From contig CAUYLG010041361.1 in the NCBI GenBank assembly GCA_963573385.1, positions 85,865-149,864 on the forward strand: a stretch of 64,000 bases of DNA, read 5' to 3'. The DNA is from Cacajao melanocephalus. Lineage: Eukaryota; Chordata; Mammalia; Primates; Pitheciidae. Below, piece after piece: positions 1 through 13,290 of this stretch. The notes beneath the pieces were generated by a model. It was given only the letters and a program-made list of their open reading frames with translations, was not told the origin of the DNA and searched no databases. Within the stretch, counting starts at the first letter, position 1. Each line of letters begins with the position of its first letter. The translations under genes and the position numbers were made by a program.

Positions 1-212
1 ACCACCTCCTCAAGCTAGTCTATAAAACCCACGCACTTCACCACAAAACTGGAAGTCCCTCTTGGGAGTCCCTCTCTCTGGCAGGAGAGAGAGCTATTAT
101 CCTTTCTCTTTCTTTTGCCTATTAAACTTCTCCACCTAAACTCACTTCTCGTGTGTTCGTGTCCTCAATTTCTTTAGTGTGAGATGACGAACTTCAGATA
201 TTATCCCAGACA
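1..212 (+). mobile_element. Partial endogenous retrovirus LTR, 3' part
   Basis: The segment has a CT-rich stretch followed by a TATTAAACTTCTCC polyadenylation-type signal and a tail ending CCCAGACA, the layout of a class I ERV LTR R/U5 region. The element is cut by the window edge. The subfamily is not resolved. No retroviral coding sequence follows. Confidence 0.6.
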
Positions 213-2699
213 AGGATGCCGTTTCAATACCACCCTGGAAGAACTTCGAAATAAACTGGTTGTCCACCGATGCATGTAGTGGAAGCCTGAACATTTTGTT
301 TGAATATTAAAATAAAGGATGGACTCAGGATGCTAAAAGATTGAAGACCTGTAAGTTAAAAATGCAGCGTGCAATTTGCCTCAATACTTCTGATACATAT
401 GGAGAAAGTGTATGTTGCAGGATCTGGGGGCAGAGTGGTAGAATGACCTGCATGGGTGGAGGAACACGGCAAGCCCAGGAGAAGTAAAGAGTTTGAGGTT
501 CAGGTGCAGAGAGTTGAAGAAAAGATAAAATGCTATTTGTGTCACACCTCCTCCCTAATTTATCAAAAGTAACTTTAGGAATTATTGTCAGAACCTTTTG
601 TCAGAGTTGATATTTTCCCAGAAGAAAGCCCTTGGACACAAAGAATAATTCCTTGAGCAACTTATTCCAGTTATTCCCTGGTCGAAGGACCTTCAGCAAC
701 TACCCCAGTTACTCCCTACTCCAATACGCAAGGGGCATATAAAAAGCTAGAGTAATTAGGAAAGCATTTTCATTCATTCTTATTGTAATTGCATCTTTGT
801 CCTAGAAAAATTAAATTAAAATGTGGCCTGTGCTTTTCAAAGGAAATTTAAATAAGTAAGTCTTGACTATAAATAAACAAAATTCAAAGAAATAGAAATG
901 TGTTTTTTGACAGTTATGTTTGTGGGAAATCATGCTCTTTTCTTTAAAACACCAGAAGAACTAGTGTGTACATGTGTCAAACTGTATCACAATTGTAACT
1001 AGAATGAATGGTTTAAAACTAATATAAACTGCAACCAGTGAATAGTGCAAATTAGGAGATGACTGTACAGAACAAAGAACAAGGGGTGTGTGTGTGTGTG
1101 TATAAAGATTAAGGGCATTTCTTAACACAACTCTCTTAACATGGGGCATATTCTTACCATTATTATAGTGGATCAACATAGATACGGAGTTATAACTGTT
1201 AAAAATATGCTAGACTTATCTAGAAACTCTTTATTGTATCAGGTACTTAAGTGTTAGTAAGGATAGTTCTGAAATTTTTTAAAACAAAGGTGCATTTGAC
1301 CCCATCAGCCAATAATTCTCAAATAATGCTCAGATGCTCTCAACATTCTAATACAAAATAGAAACCATCCACTTTTGATCACTCCGCAACCCCCTCCTCC
1401 ATGCCAGTCTATCTCAGCCAAAAGAGGTGTATTCTTTCACGTTCCTGTGTCACTGGCATGCCTATATGCATGCCTGCTCTAAACCTCTTAAATACCGATA
1501 AACACAAAATACAGGCATATTTCTCATTATGCAAGCAGACTCCTACATACAAATTCTAAAGGAAAGCACAGAACAGCTGCATTCCACTTTTTTTGGCATG
1601 AATAGGGCCTTTAATATCAATACTGAAATGGAAGTGATTAGTACTATTTACTGAATTTTAAAGCACCTTAGGATGTTCAGCCAGACAGTTTATTTGATTG
1701 GCTGAACACGCGGACACCTCATTTTGAGAAAAATGTTTTGGCAAAGGCAAAGAAACAGCTATCTGGCTGCTTCATGAACATTTTTAGAGGATTTGAGCTG
1801 ATATCTCTTCTTTAAAAATGATACTCTTCTAAACAATAACATGCTCTTTCTAGCATTATGTGGTGTTCTTTACCTAATCAGACTTCTGAAACTCTAAGAG
1901 TATTGAGTATAATCATTTTAGATCTGGCTTAGCTTACAGGCTTTTATTTATGATACTTTGATGTATAGCATCTAATGTAAAAATATCCATTTACTATAAG
2001 TAGTTGGACATTGCTAGAGTGTATACTGTATGTTAATACCTCTATATATCTATCTGATTCATTTATGATGTTAGACAATATTTGGTAAATGATTTGTTTT
2101 AAAAGATGTATTAATTCTTTTGTTATTTCTTTCATATACTAGACATGCATTTAACATTTGTCTCTACCGTGCACTTACTGGGTCTCCAGTAGTCTAAAGA
2201 GTTTAGATCTGAGTAAAGTTCCCACAGGCAAAGGCTAGGAGGGTACTATCATGGTATAAATAATGGTGAGGGAATTATTTTTAGAGAACAAAGCTCAAGC
2301 TATGATGTAAACCCCCTTAACTTTTTTCTAGAACAGTGACAAGAATAAAATAGAAAGCAAAGCAAAATCATTGATGTATACATTGATAGAACTTAATTAG
2401 GCAAAATATCACTAAGCCCAACAAATCAGTTCATTGAGGCACCAAAAAGTAATGGAACTAGTAAGAAAAAAAAAATCTTCACTTGTTTCTGGATTTATCT
2501 GGATCCATTTACCCAGAATATTTTTAAAACTAGTTAGACTTTAAATATTGACTTTTAGAAATCTGTGGACTGCTAAATATTCTAAAATTGCAAATTAAAA
2601 ATATAGAATAAATAATTTTTCATCAGCTGCTAGTCAAGATGCCATAGAGTGTTCACATGTGGACAGTTCAATGTATTCCAAGTACATAACTATGACCAA
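213..2699. other. Intronic sequence, no gene seen
   Basis: AT-rich sequence with no recognisable exon or strong repeat match by eye. The short open frames are chance. A (TG)n run of about 7 units lies near 1087-1101. Confidence 0.5.
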
Positions 2700-2972
2700 T
2701 ATAATATAAAAATACAAAACTAAAAACTATGGCCACTCCTACATCCACTTACAGAAACATAAGATATTTTTGTTCCATTTAGGCACTCAATTTATTGGAT
2801 GAGGTCCACCCACACTAGGGGTGAAGGGGGAGGCATCTGATTCAGTTAGTCTAGAAATTTAAATGTTAATCTTATCCAAAAACACCCTCATAGACACATC
2901 TAGAATATTTTACCACCTATGTAGGCACCCCATGGTCCAGATAAGTTGACATACAAAATGAACCATCACACT
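2700..2972 (-). mobile_element. MLT2-like ERVL LTR fragment
   Basis: Read on the minus strand, it opens TGATGGTTCATTTTGTATG and continues with phrases about intron-like TCAACTTATCTGG and GTGGACCTCATCCAATAAAT, which match the 5' part of MLT2-type LTRs. It is diverged and truncated; no internal region was found. Confidence 0.6.
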
Positions 2973-3124
2973 TGGGAAAAACTATGGGTTGACCATCATT
3001 TTTACTACAGCATTTTGAACATATTACACCATATTATTTATTGTTACTGATAAAAATCTATGGTCGGTCTAATTGTCATAGCTTGTAGGCAACCTCACTT
3101 TTCTTTTTGATAGCTTAAAATCAT

Positions 3125-4715
3125 AAAAAGTATGTTCTCTGATCACAATGAATCAAATTAAAAATTATTAATAAAAGGAAATATGGAAAATTGTCAAACC
3201 AAGCAACACACTTCAAATAACCAATGGTTCAAAGATGGAATCAAAAGGGAAGTTAGGACAAATCTTTGGATTAAAGGACAACATATAAAAATTAAGATGC
3301 TGTTAAAACAGTATGTGGGGAATAATTATACTGTAAATGCCTATATTAAAAAAGAAAAAAGTCATGTTAAATAACTAACTATTCTCTTTAAAAAATAGGA
3401 CCGGGTATGGTCCCAGCATTTTGGGAGGCTGAGGCTGGCTGATCACTTGAGGTCAGCAGTTCAAGACCAGCCTGGCCAACAGGGCAAAACCCCATCTCTA
3501 CTAAAAATATAAAAATTAGCTGAGCATGCTGGCAGGTGCCTGTAATCCCAGCTACTCAGGAGGCTGAGGCCAGAGAATCTCTTGAACCTGGAAGGCAGAC
3601 ATTGTAGTTAGCCGAGATCACCCCACAGCACTCCAGCCTGGGTGACAGAATGAGACAGTCTCAAAAAAAAAAAAAAAAAAAGAAAGAAAATTGATTATAA
3701 ACTAAACTCAAAATAAGCAGAAGGAAATAGTAAAAGTTAGATCAGAAATTAAAATATGGAATGGAAAAGAATAAACTCAACACACCAAAAACTGATTCTC
3801 TGAAAAGACTAATAGTATTGACAAACTTTGCAAAGCCAATCAAAAAGAAAAGATAGAAGTGTTAAATCACTAAAATGAGAAATGAAAGAGTAAAATACTA
3901 CCAATCTTATAGAAATAAAATGGATTTAAAAACATACTATGAATAATTGTATGCCATCTAATTATATAATCTAAATGGAATGGAAATGTTCTTAGAAATT
4001 CAGAAATGACCAAAATGGACTCAAGAATAAATATAAAAGCTGGATACACCTATAACAAATATAGAGATCGACTCAGTAGTTAAGAAAGGGCTCACAATGA
4101 AAGGCCAAAGACTAGGTTGTTTCCCTGGTGAATTCTACCAAATTCTACCAAAACTAGATCAAAGACATTGCAAAAAAAGGAAACTGTAGATAAACAATTT
4201 CATGAATAGAGACACAAAATGTGTCAACAACGACACAAGGAAACTGAATGCAGCAAAAAAAAAAAAAAAAGGATTATACATATTGACCAATTGAATTATC
4301 TCAGAATTGCAAGGTGGATGCAGCATATAAAAATCAATTCGTGTGATAGATCATATGGACAGAATAAAAAACGAAAATCAAATGGTCATCTCTATTGGTA
4401 CAGAAAAAGCATTTGATACAATCTAACACACTTTCATGATAAAAAGTACACAAGAAACTTAGAAAATAATTTCTTCAGTCTGATGAAAGGCATCTGTAAA
4501 ACCACAGCTAATATATTCATTGATAACAAAACAAAACAATATATCCCCTGAGTTCAGGAAGAATAAGATAATGTCTACTCTCATCTCTTTTATTCAATCT
4601 TGTATTAGAAGTTCTAGCCAGGGCAATTGGACAAGGAAAGTAAATAAAAGTCATTCAAATAGGAAAGGAAGAAGTAAACTATCTTTATGGACAGATGTCA
4701 TGATCTAGCTGCTAC
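3125..4715 (+). mobile_element. Old L1 ORF2 fragment, split by an Alu
   Basis: Conceptual pieces on both sides of the Alu follow L1 ORF2 from the endonuclease/RT linker into the reverse-transcriptase domain (for example KSHSNRKGRSKLSLWTD near 4650-4700). Many frameshifts and stops are present, so it is not coding. The Alu at 3398-3690 interrupts it. Confidence 0.8.
3398..3690 (+). mobile_element. Alu, head-deleted, with poly-A tail
   Basis: A dimeric Alu body with the RNA polymerase III B-box region partly lost: about 15-20 bp are missing near the start (GGACCGGGTATGG joins directly to CCCAGCATTT). It ends in an A-rich tail at 3663-3690. Confidence 0.9.
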
Positions 4716-4739
4716 AGTTTGAATATGTTCCCCAAAAAG

Positions 4740-5395
4740 CATGAGTTAGAAATTAAAAGGCCATGTACTGTGTGATTCTATTGGTATAAAATATCCAGAA
4801 TAGAGGCTAAGTGCAGTGTCTCATGCCTGTAATCCCAGCACTTTTGGAGGCCAAGGTGGGCAGATCCCTTGAGGTCAGGAGTTGGAGACCAGCCTGACCA
4901 ACAATGTAAAACCCTGTCCCTTCAAGTATATATATATTTGAAGGAGGTATATATATAAATAAAAATATATATTATATGCTTGTAATAGCTGGATATGGTG
5001 ACAAGTGCCCGTAATGCCAACTATGCAGCAGGCTGAGCAGGAGAATCACTTAACCCTGGGAGGTGGAGGTTGCTGTGAGCCGAGATTGTGCCACTGCACT
5101 TTAGCCTGGGCAACAAAGTGAGTCGTGAGACTTTGTCTCAAAACAAGAAAAAAAAATCCAGAATAGGCAAATCTATAGAGAGAAAAAGTAGATTATTTGA
5201 AGATAGAGGCTGGAGGGATGGAAAATGGAGAGTGACTACTATTGAATATGGGCATACTTTTGGGATGATGAAATATTACAGAATTAGATGGTGGCAATGG
5301 TTAAACAACTTTGTTAATATAATAAAAGCCCTAATTTATACACTTTAAAAGAGCATATTTCATTTTATGTAAATTACATCTCAATCAAATAAATG
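4740..5395 (+). mobile_element. L1M 3' UTR, split by an AluJ
   Basis: The typical L1M 3' end is recognisable after the Alu: GGGATGATGAAATATTACAG, GGTGGCAATGGTTAAACAAC and TACACTTTAAAAGAG. It probably continues the ORF2 fragment upstream, with a gap. Confidence 0.7.
4804..5155 (+). mobile_element. AluJ-like element with internal AT insertion
   Basis: A diverged dimeric Alu whose middle A-rich linker is expanded by an AT-rich stretch (about 4926-4985). The target-site duplication ATCCAGAATAG is visible at 4793-4803 and 5156-5166, so both ends are defined. Confidence 0.9.
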
Positions 5396-6529
5396 AATAC
5401 GTAAAATATAAATCTGAAACTTCTAAGTAACTTTTTAAAAAGAGAGAAATATTTGGTATAATGCTTGTGAATCTATTTAATTATTGAATGTAATACTTTT
5501 TCCTAGTATAAGAAAATGATAACATTAAAATTATATACTAAAAACATGTGACCTCAAGAATGGGTTGCTGTACACTACAAAATTATGTTAATATCTTCAT
5601 TGTGCATCTTTGTATGAATACAAATTTTATTATATAAAGTTTTGTAATCCAACATTATATACCAAATTCTAGCTTCAAAATTAGCACAGAGAAAAAGACA
5701 ATTCATCAAACACATGAAAGGAAAGAGAAGTAAAATGATGAACAGATAACCCAGAAAGATGTAATAGAAATATTTAAAAATATTATTGCAGTCCCCCAAA
5801 ATCTAAAAAGCTTAAATTTGTCAATAAAAAGACAAAGACTGTCAAACATATTTAAGTCTAAACTTATGTGAAACTTATAACAAAAAAATCAGAAAAAGGA
5901 ATAGACATGATGAGCCCAAATAATACTGATCAAAATGAAGCTGGATTCATAACATAACTTTCAGATAATATAGAAAGTAGGAAAAAAATTACAGAAGTAA
6001 AGAGATAAATAAAACAATCTATCAAAACTAAAGAAAATAATTTATCAAAAGTATAAGAATTTTATACATTTCACAATGTAGCCTTGAAGTATATAAAACA
6101 AAATGAATTATTAAGATAAATTCACAAACTGCTATCATTATAGGTGTTTTAGCATACATTTGTCAAACACTAACAGATTGAGAAGAAAAAATAGTAAAGC
6201 ATAATTTATATGTTCATCTAATTGAAAGAATGTTGAGGTAGGGAAAGACTTAATACACAAGCCAAAAATGTACAACCTACAAAAGAATAGAGAGAAAAAT
6301 TTAACTCCATTACAGAAGTTTAAAACAAAACATACATAAAATAAAGCATGTTCAACAATATTAAATTTATGATATACTGGATAAAATACTTGCAACTTTT
6401 ATATAGCACACAAGTCAAAATTATTAGTATCCAGCTATGTTTCATATATATCTGTTTTAGAAATGATGGGGAAACGGAGAACTTGGAATCTGAAGACGGA
6501 TAATCCATGATATTTAAAAAAAAAAAAGA
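5396..6529. other. AT-rich region with weak L1-like sequence
   Basis: Mostly A-rich + strand with short phrases resembling old L1 ORF2 around 5780-6060. No exon is seen. The minus-strand open frames here are not recognisable proteins. Confidence 0.4.
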
Positions 6530-8336
6530 AATGATGGGACAAGATGGCTGACTGGACATAGTTAAGAAGTGCTGACCCATTGAGAGAGACCAAAATATCA
6601 AGCAAATCAGTATACTTTGAACAGCTCTTCAGAAGGAAAACACTGACAATCACTGGAGAGGCAATACAGACACCACAGCTGAATAGAGAGGAAACTGGGA
6701 ACCCTGCATGTGGTACCCAAATGCTAGGGCCAGTTCCCAGACCTGAAGGACTCCTGGGGAAGAAGTGAGTGAAGGGATGGAGGGACAGCCCACTCTCAAT
6801 GTAGACCTCTGGGATCCTAATCACAGGGCCCCTATGACCACCATGGATGTTTGAACTGGCAGTGGAATCTGCCCACTGAGTAGGCTGAGACAGGACTTTA
6901 GCCAGTGTGGAGCCCAGGCACTTTGGTGCGCAGGGTAGCCAAGGCACACCGAGACCATAGGCGTCCATCTCCCAGGTCTCCCCATCTCCCTCTACGTAGC
7001 TCTAGCCCCAGCTGACCACTGGGGCAGGAGATAGCAGAACCAACTTCCTCAAAAGACTGGGGCACATCTGTTCTACAGGTCCTTCTGCCTGCCAGACCAT
7101 CACAGAGCCACTGCCTGGCCACCTCACAGGAGCATGTGCACAGCATAGCATCTGTTACCCAGCCTGGATGTTTTGCTTTATCTGAGTACTTCTGGCCACC
7201 TGGGAGCACTTTGGCTCCCCTAATGAAATTGAAGCCCAACCCATGGGTCTGAAGGATGGAGCTGTAGGCTTGTCCAGGCAACCCAGGGCTATGTCACACA
7301 GCTCAGGAATGCCAAACTGAAATCTATGGCTGGCACTTGAGTGGGGAAGGAGTCCTTACTCTTAGAGCCCTGAGGAAGTGAGACATGCAAGTTCGTGGGC
7401 CAGTGCAAGAGCAGGGCATGCCTCCCTCCTCCACAGGAATGGTCCAGAGAATGTTTGGCCTATTTCCCTTCAGTGACCTCTACCCAATGGAGCCCTGCAG
7501 CCCAGAACACCTAACAAAGGGAATGTGGATGTGGCACCAGTGATCAAAAAGTGTTCTCCCAAGGACTAGGATCAAGGCTGGTGAGGAAGCTCATGGCTCC
7601 CCTAACACACTGCAGAAGATGTCTTGGAATTCAAGGAATTACAAACAAGCTCTGAAGTTGTATAAGACCCTATCTGCCAGCCATTACTATTAAGCACCAT
7701 CTACTGGATTGCAGCCCAAAGTACAACACCAAAAGTATTCTGCCAGTGTGAAATCAAGGGCGAGAATCTGGACACAAATAAAGATCTTGTATGGAGTCTT
7801 GGCCCTCTGACAGCACCCATAAAATAAAGTCAACTGATTATACTCACATCATACTTAAACAAATACCAGCTGTCTCAGATGAGAAAGAATCAGCACAAAA
7901 ACTCTGACAAATCAAAAATCCAGAGTGTTCCCTTACTTCAAAACAAGCCCACTAGCTCCCCAGCAATGGTTCTTAACCAGACTGAAATGCCTGAAATGAC
8001 AGATACAGAATTTGGAATCTGGATGGCAAGGAAGCTCATTGAGATTCAGGATAAAGTTGAAACCCAATCCAAGGAATCCAATAAAATGATCCAAGATCTG
8101 AAAGATGAAATAGAAATTTTAAGAAACAACCAAGCTGAACTTCTGGAAATAAAAAATTCACTACAAGAATTTCTCAATCCAATTAGAACTATTAACAGCA
8201 GAATAGGCCAAGTTGAGGAAAAAAATCTCAGAGCTCAAAGATTGTTTCTTTGAATCAACTCAGACAGATAAAAATAAAGAAAAAAAATCACGTTTTTAAT
8301 GAACAAAACTTCCAAGAAATATGAGAATATGTAAAG

Positions 8337-8755
8337 TGGTATAGTTTGGATGTTTGGTCCTCTCTAAATCTCATGTTAAAATGTGACCTCCAATGTTGAA
8401 GGTGGGACTGATGAAAGGTGTTTGGGTCATGGGGGTGGATCCCTCATGAATGGCTTGTTGTTATACTCAGGGTAATGAGTGAGTTCCCACTCTATAAATT
8501 CATGCAAGATATGGTTGTTTAAAGAGGCTGCAACCTCTTCCCCTCTCTCTTGCTCACTCTCTTGCCATGTAACATGCTGGCTTCCTCTTCACTTTCCACC
8601 ATGAGTGGAAGCTTCCTGAGGCCCTTACCAGGAGAGATTCATGGTGTGATGTTTCCTGTACAGCCCACAGAACAGTGAGCCAAAATTAACCTCTTTTCTT
8701 TATAAATTACCCAGTCTTAAGTATTTATTTTTAGCTATGCAAATGAACTAACACA
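8337..8755 (+). mobile_element. MST-type MaLR solo LTR inside L1
   Basis: It starts TGGTATAGTTTGGATGTTTG and ends AACTAACACA, with the internal phrases GTGTTTGGGTCATGGGGGTG and TTTATAAATTACCCAGTC diagnostic of MST LTRs. A perfect 5-bp target duplication TAAAG lies at 8332-8336 and 8756-8760, as expected of ERVL-MaLR integration. No internal retroviral sequence remains. Confidence 0.92.
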
Positions 8756-9566
8756 TAAAGAGACTAGGCTTATGACTCACTGGCATTCCTGAGACAGAAG
8801 GGGAGAGAATAAAGCTGAAAGCAACACATTACCCAAATTCAAATTATACCATAAGGCTACAGTAACCAAAACAGCATGGTACTGATACAAAAACAGACAC
8901 ATAGGTAAATGCAACAGAATAGACAACTCAGAAGTAAAGCCTTACACTAGCAACCATCTGATAATGACAAAATTGACAAAACCAAGCAATGGAGAAAAGA
9001 CTCCTTATTTAATAAATGATACAGGGATAACTGGCTAGCCATATACACAAGAAGGAAACTGGACTCCTATCTTTCACCATACATAAAAATTAATTCAAGA
9101 TGGATTAAAAATTAAAATGTAAGACCTCATCTTATAAAAACTTTAGAAGAAAACCTAGAAAATACCCTTTTTGACATCTGATTTGGCAAATAATTTTTGG
9201 CTGAGTCTCCAAAGCAATTATAACAAAAACAAAAATTGACAAGTGGGACATAATTAAACTAAAGAGTTTCTGCATACCAAAAGAAATTATCAATAGAGTA
9301 AACAGACAATATATAGAATGGGAGAAACCATTCACAAACTATGCCTCTGACAAAGTTCTACTATTCAGAATCTATGACAAACTTAAACCAATCAACAAAC
9401 AAAAAACAAATAACTCCATTTAAAAGGAGGCAAAAGACGTGAACAGACATGTCTCAAAAGACATACAAGCAGCCAATAATTATATGAAAAAATGCGAATT
9501 ATCAGAGAAATGCAAATGAAAGTCATAATGAGATATTATTTCACATCAGTCAGAATGGCTATTAAA

Positions 9567-9601
9567 AAGTAAGTAAGTAAGTAAATAAATAAATAAATAA
9601 C
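9567..9601 (+). repeat. (AAGT)n/(AAAT)n microsatellite
   Basis: A short tetranucleotide run within the L1 ORF2 remnant. Confidence 0.9.
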
Positions 9602-10262
9602 AGATGCTATTCAGGCTGTGGAGTAAAGTGAACACTTATACACTGTTAATGGGAATGTAAATTAGTTCTGCCTCTGTGGAAATGAGTTTGGAGAGTTCTC
9701 AAAGAAGTTAAAACAGAGCATTTGACTTAGCAATTATTGGCTATACACCTAAAAGAAAATAAATCATTCTACCAAAAAGACACATGCATTCATATGTTCA
9801 TTGCAGCACTATTCACAGTGGTAAACACATGGAATTCTGGGTGCTCATCAATGGTATATTGGATTAAGAAAATATGATACATATACACCATGGAATATTG
9901 CATGGCAGTAAAAAGGAACAAAATTATGTCTTTGCAGCAACATGCATGTAGCTGGAGGCCATAATCTGAAGCGAATTAATGAAGGAACAGAAAACCAAAC
10001 ACCACACTCTCTCGCTTATAAGTCGGATGTGAATATTGAGTACTCATGGACATAAACATGAGAACACTAGTCACTAGGGACTACTAGAGAGGGAAAGAGG
10101 GGAACATGGGTTGAAAAACTATCTATTGCATACAATGATCACTTCCTAGGGGATCATTGTACCATTGTTCTTAGCATTGCATAATATATCCATGTAACTA
10201 AACAGGTGCCCTCTGAATCTGAAGTAAAAGTTGAAATCATAAAAAATTAAAATTAAATACAA

Positions 10263-10672
10263 AACACACACACACATATATGTATGTTATATATATTATA
10301 TCTATATAAACTTAAAATAAACATATTTAAAAATAAATATTTAAAATAAAATGTTTTAAAATATATTTTATATATTTTTAAAAATATATAAAATATATAA
10401 AAATTAAATACAAAACACATATGTATATATTATATATAAACTTAAAATAAATATATTTATTTTTAAATATTTTTAAATATATTTATTTTAAGTTCAAATA
10501 TATTTATTTATAGTTTATATATGTTTAAATATATATTTATATTTAAGTTTAAATATATGTAATATATAACATATATATAATAAATATATTTAAAAATAAA
10601 TATATTTATTTTAAGTTTATATATATATAATATATATAACATATATATGTGTGTGTGTGTGTGTGTGTGTAT
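10263..10672. repeat. AT-rich palindromic tract with (GT)n
   Basis: About 400 bp of nearly pure A/T follow the L1 tail. They include a perfect 38-nt palindrome at 10361-10398, 21-nt inverted arms at 10439-10459 and 10474-10494, and a (GT)n run at 10649-10671. Confidence 0.9.
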
Positions 10673-10679
10673 GAGAGAG

Positions 10680-11639
10680 GGGGACAAAAGATGAACACAA
10701 AGATATTCCAAATTTAAAATTCTTTAAAATGTGAAAAGATTCCCAACTGCACTAAAAATTAGAAATACACAAATTAGAAAACACGATATGGTTTTACCAT
10801 CACATTCAAAACCACTTTAAAATAAGATATAACCATCTTATAAAGAGGTGACAAGTGTGTGGAACAATGGAAATTCTTTTACTTGTTTCTCCTATCTGTT
10901 CCCCTCCATTCTTTGCCCTGTTCTCAGTCCTAAAGTTAGAATCCTGTGGATTGCATAAAACAAACTCTGTTGATTATTAGCTTAAAGTTTGATTTAGCCA
11001 GTAGGCAGCTCAGACAAGAGACTAGGAGACAGAGTGATATAGGTCTCTCAGTATTTCTTACTTTGTGCATGGAACATCAGGGGTAAAATCTGTCTCTTTC
11101 TACAATTCGAATACAATTTATTGAGACAGAAATTAGGAAGGGTTGAAATCTGGCAAAGATTTTGGCAGTATCATACCAGGAAGTTACAATAACTGTAATC
11201 AATATGCTAAGAGTTTTAATGGGAAAAGTGAACAAAAACAAGAATAAATGAGTAATGTAATCAGTGAGATACATACTCTGAGAAAGAATCAAAAGAAATT
11301 CTAGCAATAAAATATACTATAACAGGAATGAAGATAGGCTTTGATGGTCTCAATAAATTGGAAAGGCCAAGTAAATAATCAGAGAGTTTGAATAATGTTA
11401 ATAGAAACTTACAAAATTGAAATGCAAATAAAAAATAATGAAAAAAAGTTGATCAAAGTATCCACAAATGGTCGAACAATTGCAAGAGGTGTAATATATG
11501 TGTAATGAGATACCCAAAAGAGAACAAAGGGACAAAAAGCAAAACTAGACCACAGACTTAGAAATTCAGTGAACAACAAGCAGAATCCACATAGACATAG
11601 GATTTTCATACTGCAGAAAGAAAAGACGAGAAAGTCTCT
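10680..11639. other. A-rich intronic sequence
   Basis: A-rich on the + strand and possibly more old L1; no exon recognised. Confidence 0.35.
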
Positions 11640-13290
11640 AACCAATTCAGAGCTAAAGCTCTTCTTATTACAAAGGAGTAAGGGTAAGAATTAATCAAAC
11701 TTCTCTTTAGAAACTATGCTAGCAAGAACAGAGTGAAGTATATAAAGTGTCAAAAGAGAAAAAAGGCATTGACAAAAATTTCTCTATCCAGTGAAATTTT
11801 CTTTCAATATTGGAGGATAAATAGACTTTATCAGACAAACAAAAATAGAATTTGTCATCAGTAGTCTTGCAAATAAAGTTAAAATAAGTTTTTCAGAGAG
11901 AAAAAGATAATATAGGTCAGAAACTTGAATCTATATAAAGACAAGAACATTACAGAAGAAATGTGAAGATAAATTTTTTTTATTTTTTCATATATTTAAT
12001 CTATAACTACATGCTTAAAATAATAGCAACATTGTATTTAGTTATTATAGTTTTTGGATAAATAAAATAAATGACAGCAATGTTATAATGAATGAGAAGG
12101 AGGATTTGAAAATATTACTTTATTATAAATGACCTGTACTACCTGTGAAAGAGTATAGTGCAATTCAAAAATGAAATTGGAATAGTTGCAATGTCTATTG
12201 CAATCTCTAGGGCAACCACTAAAAAGGCTTTTTTTTTTTTTTTGAGAAAGAATGTAGTAAGAAAGGAGATAAAATGAAATAATATAAAATGCTCAATTAA
12301 AACCAGAGAAGTCAGAAGAGTGGAGGACTTTTTTAAGAGAGAGAGTGTGTTTGTGAGAGTGTGTGTGAGTGTGTGTGTGTGTGTGTGTGTGAAGGAGAGC
12401 TGTGAATAGAAAAGAGAAACACAGCAGATACTGATGCAACTATATCAATAATCACTTTAAATATTAATAGTGTAAATACACCATTTAAAAGACAGAGGCT
12501 GTCAGAGTAGATAAAAAATAACAGAACTACATGCTATCTATAAGAAACCCACTTTAAATATAGACACTTGAAGAGATTAAAAGTATGGAGATGGAAAAAG
12601 ATATCCCATGAAAATCATAATCAAATAACAATTTAAGACAAAGCTAATTTAAAAGCAAAAAATAAAAAATAAAGAGGTTATTTCTCCAAGAAAATTTAAT
12701 AATATTAAATATATTAATGCCTAACAACAGAGCATCAAAATACGTGAGGCAAAAAATGATTTAAATAGTTAGGAGAAATGGACAAATCTACAATTATAGT
12801 TGTAGACTTTAACACACCTATATTAGTAATTTACAGGTACATTAGGCTAAAAAGCAGTAAGGCCATAGTTAAATTGAACTACACTAATCAACTGGATCTA
12901 ACTGACATTTATAGAATACTTTATCCCACAACAGCAGAATATGTATTTTTCTCAAGCTCACAAGGAATATTCACTAAGATAGAGCACACTCTGAATCATA
13001 AAACCCATCTTATCAAATTTTAAATAAAAGAAATAATAGACTATATGCTCTCAGATCTCAATGAAATTGAAGTGGAAATCAATAACAGAAAGCTGAAAAA
13101 GTCTCGAAATGCTTGGAGATTAATAACACATTTCTAAATAACAAATAAGTGAAAAAAGAAGTCTCAAGATAAATGTTAAAACATTGTGAACTAAATTAAA
13201 ATAAAAATACAATTTATCAAAATTTGTGAAAGCAGTGCTTAGAGGGAAATTTATAACACTGAATGAATTTATTACTAAAGAGGTAAGGTA
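11640..13290 (+). mobile_element. Ancient L1M fragment
   Basis: It includes the ORF1/ORF2-junction-type phrase TTATCAGACAAACAAAAATA and ORF2 endonuclease-domain phrases such as TAAGAAACCCACTTTAAATA and TATCCCATGAAAAT. An open piece at 12778-13020 reads like the endonuclease C-terminus (STIIVVDFNTP, LTDIYRILYPTTAEYVFFSS). It is highly decayed. A (GT)n run lies at 12355-12392. Confidence 0.75.

Larger units (their letters stand above)
6530..10262 (+). mobile_element. Primate L1 (L1PB/L1MA-like), internally deleted
   Basis: A 5' UTR starts near AAGATGGCTGACTGGACATA (6542) and is moderately GC-rich to about 7870. ORF1 follows at 7879-8253, starting MRKNQHKNSDKSK with a coiled-coil-like Lys/Glu-rich stretch, and is cut by a stop. 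After an inserted MST LTR (8337-8755), ORF1 resumes briefly (8761-8828) and then jumps to the ORF2 C-terminal region and 3' UTR (8830-10240). Most of ORF2, including the endonuclease and RT, is missing. The tail runs into an AT tract. Confidence 0.85.

Noticed and set aside
6435..7281. Minus-strand frames of 177 and 127 codons
   Set aside because: They lie antisense to the GC-rich L1 5' UTR and carry no recognisable protein.
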